Shown: in pieces, positions 56,600 to 64,000 of the stretch
Layout: every line of letters starts with the position of its first letter
How positions within the stretch are numbered: position 1 is the first letter of the stretch
Assembly: GCA_036362985.1 (NCBI GenBank)
Contig: JAYGXS010000004.1
Coordinates: 34,621,068 to 34,685,067 of the forward strand
From: Ligula intestinalis
Lineage: Eukaryota; Platyhelminthes; Cestoda; Diphyllobothriidea; Diphyllobothriidae
Direction: 5' to 3'
DNA: 64,000 nucleotides
The notes under the pieces: generated by a model
Databases searched by the model: none
The model's input: the letters and a program-made list of their open reading frames with translations, nothing else
Told to the model about the DNA's origin: nothing
Made by a program: the position numbers and the translations under genes

Positions 56600-58745
56600 A
56601 AAGAGACCGGCAAGCGCTTGGTGCAGTCTGCTTTATGATATGAGGAATAGTTCATATGGGGCATGTGTAGGGAGACTGTTGAGACTTGTCAGTCACTGAT
56701 TCCATACACATCGAGATTTCTTCTCGCCGATGAAGTCCGAAAAATGGATAAAGAAGGAGCTTGTTGGTTTTTTTCGAAAACCTGTCTCACTATGAAATAA
56801 TTCACGTGCAAGACATCGGTGTTGCATCGACTCCGAGAGACGTTCAATTGACGGCGTATGAGAGCTCTGTTTACGCAAAATTCTGCTTAAAAATCCAATG
56901 TTGAACACCTGCAAGTTTAATGAAATACCGTTGGCTGATTGACTGAATTTTAACCGGCTAGTATAAGACAGAGGAAAAGAGAGTAGAAACAAAACTGTGG
57001 GACCCCTGTCCGCAAAACATCAGGCCATTTCTCACTGCATTGCAGCTAACGCGACATCAGTCGTCGTTTAGAAGGCTTCCAGTGACCCTGATGACTTTTT
57101 CCGCCTCAGATCAGTCGGTCAAGCTGCAACTGTAGCTTTCTGTGGTTGGTTTTTATAACATTGTACCATAGGTAAGATCCGAGTCCCCGTTATTTGAACC
57201 TGGTGCATCTGGAGAAAGAACAGTTCGGATATAGCCCGCATATGCGACTGATTCCTCTTGACAGCCAGAAAGCCTGAGCTCGGCTCTTTTTGTCCTGACT
57301 TTGCTCGACGAGAACTGCACATGTTTCTTTTGCTATAAATTAATTCACACGCAGGTCAAAATTGTGCCTATTCTGTGGGACATGTAGAGGACGTTTTCGC
57401 TCGGGACAGTTGAAATGTCGATGTGGACTGTAGGTCAATCTGTTGATCAAGTGAGTTACCACCAGAGTGCCAAAGCTAAATTACCTCATACTTTTCGTCA
57501 ATTTCAATTTCCGTAGTTATTGGCTTCAAAACTGAACTGATGACCCCCCTCAAATCTGAAGCTGGAAATTTACCTTCATTGATTCTCCGTCACTCTTTGA
57601 TTTGCTGTTGTGTATGTGGGATTCTAGCCTTTACCAGACCTTACCTGTGTATTCGCAAGCACAGCCTAGGCAGTGGTTAATATACACTATGCAAAATCAA
57701 TTTGTCCTGATGACGCGATAGCCTATGGTGCGTAAGTAATCCCAAAATCTACTTTCGCGACCAATTGATGAGAAAGCAGTTTTCAAAAGTCACTTCCCCT
57801 CGAAGGCACCTTATTCACCTACGCACTTCTTGGACAGAAAGCTGACCGAAAGTGTAGCATTCTCTTATATACACGGTAAAAATATTGACGGACGAGCGAA
57901 CGTTTTACTGGAGTACTAAATTGCTGAATTGCGTGCCCATAAAGAACATATGTTAACTCAGAGGGATATTAAAAGTTCACTTGCACCTTAAATATTCCGT
58001 ATGATTATAATAGCGTCATTTTAAAAAAAAGTTCTTAATATAATTGTGAAGTTTTCTATCACACTAAAGTAGAAAATGCATCACAAATCACCAGAAGAAT
58101 GTTTTTTGAACTTTTAAAATTGTGCTCTATAACACAGACTGAATGATCACTGCATCAAATTCTGCCACATTCACAAACCAACGTCTATGCGAATATATGA
58201 ATAAATTACAGATGACATTTTTTTCCACAAACGTTTCCAACCGCCCTGTTTTCAACTGGTCTTGAATTAGCATATGGCCAAATAGAGGTGGGTGGAACTT
58301 TACAGCTCGCCAGTGGTCGAACAATGTGTGGACAACAAGCTCACGTTTAACTTAATATTAAAGGAACATCCTGCCTGTGTAGCTGATTATTCTAGCACTT
58401 TTTAAGACCATACTAATCTCTTCCTCTGTATTCAACAGAACCGAAGACTTAAGATAATTATCCCAAGAAAAATTCCTCCCAAACCTGTTCTGCAGCAAAC
58501 TACAGGCCACCATCACTATTTTGAAAAGTGCAGTTACTTAAATGGAGCAGTTGACGTTGCTCACCAAATAGGCGTAAAAATAAAAAAATAAAGAACTGAT
58601 TACCGACTTCCCTTTTCACCCGCTAGGCTTATCCTAATGTGCTTATATATCACAACGTAAAAGCAATATTCTTTGAACTGTGCTATAAAATTGCCTATAA
58701 AATTATCTAGATATCTTTTTTCTCCCATTTTGTCAAAATCGGACC
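56600..58745. other. AT-rich stretch without a recognised gene
   Basis: Short minus-strand frames at 56693-56992, 57119-57322 and 58127-58324 carry no identifiable motif. CTATGAAATAATTCACGTGCA at 56789 and CTATAAATTAATTCACACGCA at 57333 hint at a worn direct repeat, but the remainder does not align convincingly. Confidence 0.35.
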
Positions 58746-58750
58746 CTTTT

Positions 58751-58800
58751 TCAGTATCAGTATCAGTTTATTGAGGGAAAGGTAGGCGAACGCCTTTGAA
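58751..58800 (-). repeat. Retroposon 3' end with short tandem tail
   Basis: On the minus strand TTTCCCTCAATAAACTGATA continues CTGATACTGAAAAAG: an AATAAA hexamer followed by tandem GATACT-type 6-mers. Such short tandem 3' tails are typical of CR1/RTE-like LINEs and the SINEs that borrow their ends. No coding sequence adjoins, so this is a short 5'-truncated insertion. Confidence 0.5.
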
Positions 58801-58804
58801 CTCC

Positions 58805-59930
58805 CTGTTGGTGATTTGTATCAGTATATTGGTTTCGTTCAGTGCAACAAGTCCACACCGCATTCCTTTTGTCAAACGGCTGCTTAGCTTCAATTCCATT
58901 GAAGGAACAAAACCAAGGATAAAAAATGTATTCCGAACTACTGACCTACATTTAGCTCACGTTAGTTCCCGAGTTAGGTCATATACTCCCTTACCGACGC
59001 GAAAACACCTTCTGACTACCGATCTAACATTCATGTGCTTCAGTCTATGGAAAATTGACCGCAAGAACATCAGCGTACTTCATGATTAATGAGGTAATCA
59101 TCTCACACGAAACTAGCGACGGAAATACGGTGGGACATATGTAAAAAAATACAATTCCCCCATTTCTCTTGGTTACAATGAGGTCATTGAAGGTAGTGCG
59201 CTCGCAGTGAACGACCGTTTATGGCGAAGTAAGCTGTCAATCCGGGAGTTCAGTAAGTTCCGAGTTTAAGACATTAACTAAGGCTAATGCCGCGAACTGA
59301 CGGCCGCGAGGAAGGTTTATTGCACTGCTCAGTTCCGTAAACTAAAGAATGACTAATCAAACGTACTGAATCTGCTTTTTATGTGTTATAGTAAATTTGA
59401 CAGAAGGTGTGGTGGAGCGCCTGCGGTGGGAATGGCAGGGCTATAACGACTACTGGAGTACTTCAAAACACCCAAGTGTTTGCAAATAAATTCATCCTAC
59501 TTAAAAAATACTGGATCAAATAACCTATAACTACTATAAATGATGACCTATGACGATTTTATCGAAACACCACTTCGAAAGATCCGGTATTTGACCTAAA
59601 GGAACAATGAAACTGAAACGTCCAGCTTGGAAAATCTTCTAGTTTTTAATGGGATGATTGAAGGTAACGTTGTCAAATTGCTGTTTCCGTCCTAAAGTGT
59701 AAGGTCTAGGCACGCTTTCTGCCATAGGAATCGAGAAACTTAATCTGAGAGGACTACGATGTAGTCTTCAAGTGAACCCATGTCCACAGGTGCGTCATGC
59801 TTATGACACCTAAACGTGAAATACGGTGGTGTTCACTTCAGATTACATTTATAAAATTCGATTATGAAGTTAAAATATGACCTCTCTGCATATTTTAAAA
59901 CTTTTCAAAGCATAAAAAAGAAGCTAAAGG
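58805..59930. other. Unassigned sequence
   Basis: One plus-strand frame of 97 codons (58796-59089) begins at the retroposon end and has no recognised domain. Confidence 0.35.
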
Positions 59931-59939
59931 ATAGGGATT

Positions 59940-60115
59940 GTGTATATGTTTCCAAGTGACGCATGGGAAAACGAACCGCCTGTAATGTGGGTGGCTGTTT
60001 GCTTAACTGTTGGAAAATTAAGGTGAAGCTTTGACTTATGTGTAGAATTAAAGGTAATGTAAGGATTAAGATTAACGTATTTTCTTAAGGTAAAGCTGCA
60101 ATTATTACAGGGATG
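59940..60115 (+). repeat. Probable repeat R-D, copy 6 (worn)
   Basis: AACGAACCGCCTGTAATGTG is followed by a tail of GGAAAATTAAGG, GAATTAAAGGTAATG and TAAGGATTAAGATTAACG-type runs. It resembles R-D in order only, so confidence is limited. Confidence 0.45.
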
Positions 60116-60119
60116 AGGA

Positions 60120-61685
60120 CATCATAAGATTACCATTTCCTGATATTTGAAGAAAAACTCCAAATATTGTGCTGGAAACGCTCGTAGGCGGATTGGCTAC
60201 GCCTGCGGTTCAAACAACTTGCAATAAGTTTGATCATTTCAACCTGGAAATTATTCTAGGTAGCCTGATATAATTTGCTTTTTTATCTCACTTTGCATCC
60301 TGCAATTTCCTTTTTTGTAACTTTGAGTTAATTGCCTACTTCAATATTAATTAAATCAACTTTTGACCTGCTCTAAAAAGTTATTGCTGGTATCTTCTTC
60401 TTCTGTGATGTTTCGTGTTATCCTCTCCATCAATTAAAAAAGCGCAATGAAGCCGTTGCAGCTCTTAAAAGTACAGAAGCCTTAATCAGTTTGAAGGAAT
60501 AATGCGCTTCAGCCGACGGCATTGAAATCTACTATTAATTTTCGGCTTGGGCATTTTGTTCAGCAGTCGTGCAAACGCAAGAGTGCATCAATGAACTTCG
60601 CAAATACTGGTAAATTAATCCATTCAACTTTGGTCAAGCAGATCGCGGCCATAGGGTTTGGAAATTTGGGCCAACTGTGCAGTATACAACTGGCTTAAAA
60701 AATTGCAGCGTAGACTGTAGAACATTCGCGGGCACACGAAATATGACGGAGGTGGACTTGTTATTTAGCCAATTAAATGTTAATAATTATCGCACGCTGG
60801 TGCCGACCGTTTATGCACCGAACGTCTTTTAAGCATGCTAGCTTCGGTTACCTCGGCCCAAAAAGGATATTGAAAAGTCACAGGCTGTACATTCCTGGTT
60901 AAGAGTTTTGTCTATGCACCGAATTCAGTCCATAATATTGTTCACTTAGAGGCATGCTTTATGAGTACGATGTCCGATCATGAAATATGATTGTGGTCCC
61001 TTAAGACTCCTTAGAGGAGGCACGTATTGAATTAAAATATACTCCTCTCACAAATCTTTCCTACCTATGGAAACTGCTGCATGGGTTAATTAACAACTCA
61101 AGCAATGAAAATGTTAAACCACATTTAAGCAGGATAAAGATATAGCAGGTATACAAACCGGAAGAAAAACAATCATATGGAATTATCTCAGGTATTTACA
61201 GAATATATCGCATTAATCCATCCAAAAAGCCTCGCAAGACTTTTCAGGGCTGGAAACTGAGGTGAATCCAACATTGATGGCCTTTAACTAACAGTAATGA
61301 TCGTAAATATAAAACTTCGGTTTTATAGATTTATTTAGCCGTTGCAGAGTCGCATCGATCGCTTATGTGAATACTTGCAAATTCAGTGTCTCAAGATAAG
61401 TTATGCTGACCGTAATCATATTGTTGCCGGTGGATCGCTGCATAGGGTGAACGCTGCCGAATCTTTGAAATGAACCTCTGCCAATCTCTGGGGAAACTGC
61501 ATGTCCGAGGACGCAGAAGTTATAATTAGGGCAGCTTTCTGACTTGAATTGCGAGGTTTTCACCCCTTTTATGTTTAATGCAACAGCAAGTGCATCTAGG
61601 CCTGTCTCTTTCCGTCATTTAATCCAGTCAACTACACTGAGCCAAAAAACGAAGGATCTTTGAAGTTCACAGATTCTTCTTTCAC
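60120..61685. other. AT-rich stretch without a recognised gene
   Basis: Nothing identifiable on either strand. The frame at 61363-61563 (minus) is short and featureless. Confidence 0.4.
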
Positions 61686-61689
61686 AAAT

Positions 61690-62910
61690 TATAAGCTACA
61701 GTAAAATACCCAAGTTTGCGAGAGATTAATAATCACTCGCAAACCGGCATTAACACATGTGCGAAAACTTGGAAATAATTATGAGCAACCTTAGAAAAGT
61801 TCGTTACTTTAAAGAAATAGAAGAGGAACTCAGTTTTTTAAGAATAATACTTTTTTCTTAACAAAAGTCTAGTCGGGCAGATACGTAACATAGCTATTAA
61901 TTAGGATAAAATGTAACTATTTTCTTAGGTTACAGGAATAGCTTTATCATTTTAAATGAAACAAAATAAATTTTTCGCAGTAAAAATATTTAAAACATGT
62001 TGCCTTTATGGTATTATAATTACTAACAAATTTGACCTTTGGATTCCGACAAATTTTAGACGATTTTATGTGTTTTTAACAGATTTAACAGCATTTATAT
62101 TCATCTTAGGGAAACATATTAGAATTCTGTCGTAAACGTTCTTTTTTTATCCACAGTGTTTTTTTTTCTTTGAAGGAATTTCTAAATATGGTCCACATGA
62201 CAATTTTCTTACGAACTTATATCCAAAAACTCATTGTTTTGGTAAATACTGTGAATAACTACCTTTCCATAAAAGTTTTATCATGAAAATTGATTTTCAT
62301 TTTAGTAAGACCTGCTTTTCCTTTATTCTGCGATAATATATGGCCAGTTAGTGTTATTTCCAAGGTGATAGATTTGGTAAAGCAAAATGCAATCCAAACG
62401 TTTTTAGCTGCATTTGCGACAAAAACCTTCACAGTTTCGCAAAAATACTTTTTGGAAATCAAATCATTCCTTTTTCGGAAAATAAATGTGATTTCTTAAA
62501 ATTGGCCTCAGTCGCATTTGAACAACGTCAGACTAAATTTTCCTTTTCTGGAAGAGGTATGCGTTAAGCCTTTTTTTACTTTTTGGGGTGCTGTCAAAAC
62601 TTAATGCCCGTTAATAAAATGTTTGGTTCTGTGATATTAAATAGCATAGGAAATTTATGCAAGCCTACACAAATTTAGCCAAAAGGATACCATTTATTGT
62701 CAATAAACTAAACCAAAGAGGTAGTTGTCCTTATGAAAAGACCTTCTCCGGATTAATTCCATTCAGTTGATCAACTAAACATGACCAAGTTTACGCCATA
62801 CTACCAAGTCAAATTTCGTCACGACCTTTGTAGGAATTCGTCGACATACTGCATATACGATAAACAACCGTCCTATGCGATAATTGATCACTGACATAAC
62901 GTAAGAAAAA
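61690..62910 (+). repeat. Long AT-rich non-coding repeat R-C, copy 3
   Basis: Colinear partner of 8290-9930 (landmarks listed there). The alignment runs to the TGCGATAATTGATCACTGAC block at 62876, against AACCGATAATTGAAATGAAC at 9900. No meaningful frame is present. The opposed frames at 62259-62499 are incidental. Confidence 0.8.
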
Positions 62911-62919
62911 AGGGGTCAC

Positions 62920-64000
62920 ACGGTAAAATTAAAGCTATAAGCTCCCTCTGGCACATTGCCAGTCAGATATACCATTTACCATATTCACTAATCGTGGTAG
63001 TAGCTAATAAATGTTCTTGCCTTTTGTAATACTGAGGGCAGCTTATTAATTCCGTTTAGTTTTCAATGGAGAGGCCAAGAGATACATGCACAAAATAAGG
63101 TAACAAAATCAGCTTTTGCTGCCGCAGCTTAATGGGTGCCCTAGGAGAATGTGATCCTGCTGAAAGGCCACAAACCATCTAGCCACTACCAATTAGTATT
63201 TCTTTAATTTACCGCTTTTTGAATAATACTCCGACTTTCAAGCAACTATATCTCAATTTACGGAACTAACCATTTATCAATATGTCAAATTCTTGTTGCA
63301 CTTACTAAGTGGCTAAAGATACTCCTAGCAGAAAATATGAAAAGCTTAGCCGACCACATACGAAGGAAAAAAGAACAGGCATAAGTCTCTTTAAGCGAGA
63401 AAGCCTTTTCCAAATCTGAATCCATCTCATATGTCCAAGCTAAGTGTGGGCACCAGAAAATGTTTTTGCTGTGGTCATATTATTATGCCATCTGGAGCGA
63501 GGATTATGAAAATAGAATCCACATGGATTCAAAGGTTAACCTTTTTGCCGGCGATAGCGCCGTACCTTATACTGTAGGCTTGTGCCTTCTTTCTGAACTA
63601 TTCCCGCATTGCGGTCAGATGGTCACAAGATTGTTAACCTGTGATGAATGGGATTTCTAGGGATAAGCATGTGGATGCTGATGCTAGGTTCCAGATTACA
63701 GAGGAAATATAATGAAGTTCTGGACTGTTGTGAACCTAAATATGAAAATTCCAGGCGAGCAACCAGAGAGATGAAAAATGTATCGTTTTATGCACTGGTT
63801 GGACCACGTACAGTTTAAGTGAATTATCGTTTTACCTACTCATTTTGATTTTCACTCTGACCTTGTTTAAGTTCAATATGTTGTCCAGGTTATAGCTACT
63901 ACTCATTCCTTCGCACATCGTCAATGAATATTTGGTTGCAGACAACTGAGAGCATAGGATTTTTCTTTACATTGTAAGGTCTGTGATTATGGAAACCTAA
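62920..64000. other. Unassigned sequence at the window end
   Basis: A 66-codon plus-strand frame (63460-63660) has no recognised domain. No gene or repeat can be supported. Confidence 0.35.

Noticed and set aside
1..64000. CRISPR array, operon or bacterial gene cluster
   Set aside because: No regularly spaced short repeats, no dense coding on one strand and no ribosome-binding sites are present. The content is eukaryotic transposons.

Overview
This window looks like intergenic, repeat-rich DNA from a flatworm, most likely a pseudophyllidean (diphyllobothriid) tapeworm. That assignment is inference. It rests on the mix of Penelope-like elements (PLEs), a LINE whose reverse transcriptase resembles tapeworm/trematode families as I remember them, and tRNA-derived SINEs. 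I found no convincing host gene, rRNA, functional tRNA, operon or CRISPR array. Every long or recognisable coding stretch belongs to a transposable element, and nearly all are broken. Letters R-A to R-F are labels I use here for repeat families seen at least twice in the window. Boundaries given for these families are approximate, because they come from reading the sequence by eye. || Layout. 0-5 kb: a PLE reverse-transcriptase scrap (581-841), a diverged repeat pair (861-985 and 2049-2175), a tandem pair of PLE terminal-repeat pieces (2538-2645) and the N-terminal half of a PLE on the minus strand (3455-4503) with 42 bp of PLE terminal sequence in frame inside it. 5-15 kb: mostly AT-rich non-coding DNA with one SINE (6885-7035), a long non-coding repeat R-C (8290-9930) and repeat R-A (11905-12330). 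15.8-18.8 kb: a Tc1-like transposase relic, a textbook pogo-type MITE (16569-16980) inserted near its 3' end, then the longest open frame of the window, the RT plus GIY-YIG part of a second PLE family (17068-18747). 19-31 kb: nested repeats, with two diverged copies of a 2.6-2.8 kb unit (R-F), an inverted repeat around 22.75 kb, and a minus-strand LINE (28877-30290) interrupted by a PLE terminal-repeat piece with a target-site duplication (TSD). 31-46 kb: SINEs, R-A and R-D copies, a mariner-type deletion derivative (44097-44491) and two fold-back PLE derivatives (40757-41229, 44537-45155). 46.5-48.4 kb: the most informative element, a PLE flanked by inverted terminal repeats and a 12-bp TSD, with a 400-N assembly gap inside it. 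48.4-57 kb: R-A copies, a third fold-back element with a perfect 13-bp TSD (51676-51946) sitting inside R-C, and tRNA-related SINEs. 57-64 kb: AT-rich, almost featureless, apart from a retroposon tail at 58751 and a second long R-C copy (61690-62910). || How the parts relate. The recurring theme is one PLE family whose terminal repeat occurs at eight places: bounding a partly coding copy, bounding three short fold-back derivatives, and as isolated pieces. In at least three cases the insertion falls inside another repeat (R-A, R-C or the LINE), which gives a relative order of insertion. The terminal repeat carries a conserved small hairpin between CTGATGA and GAAAC. This resembles part of a hammerhead ribozyme core, a ribozyme known from PLEs, but I could not establish the full fold.
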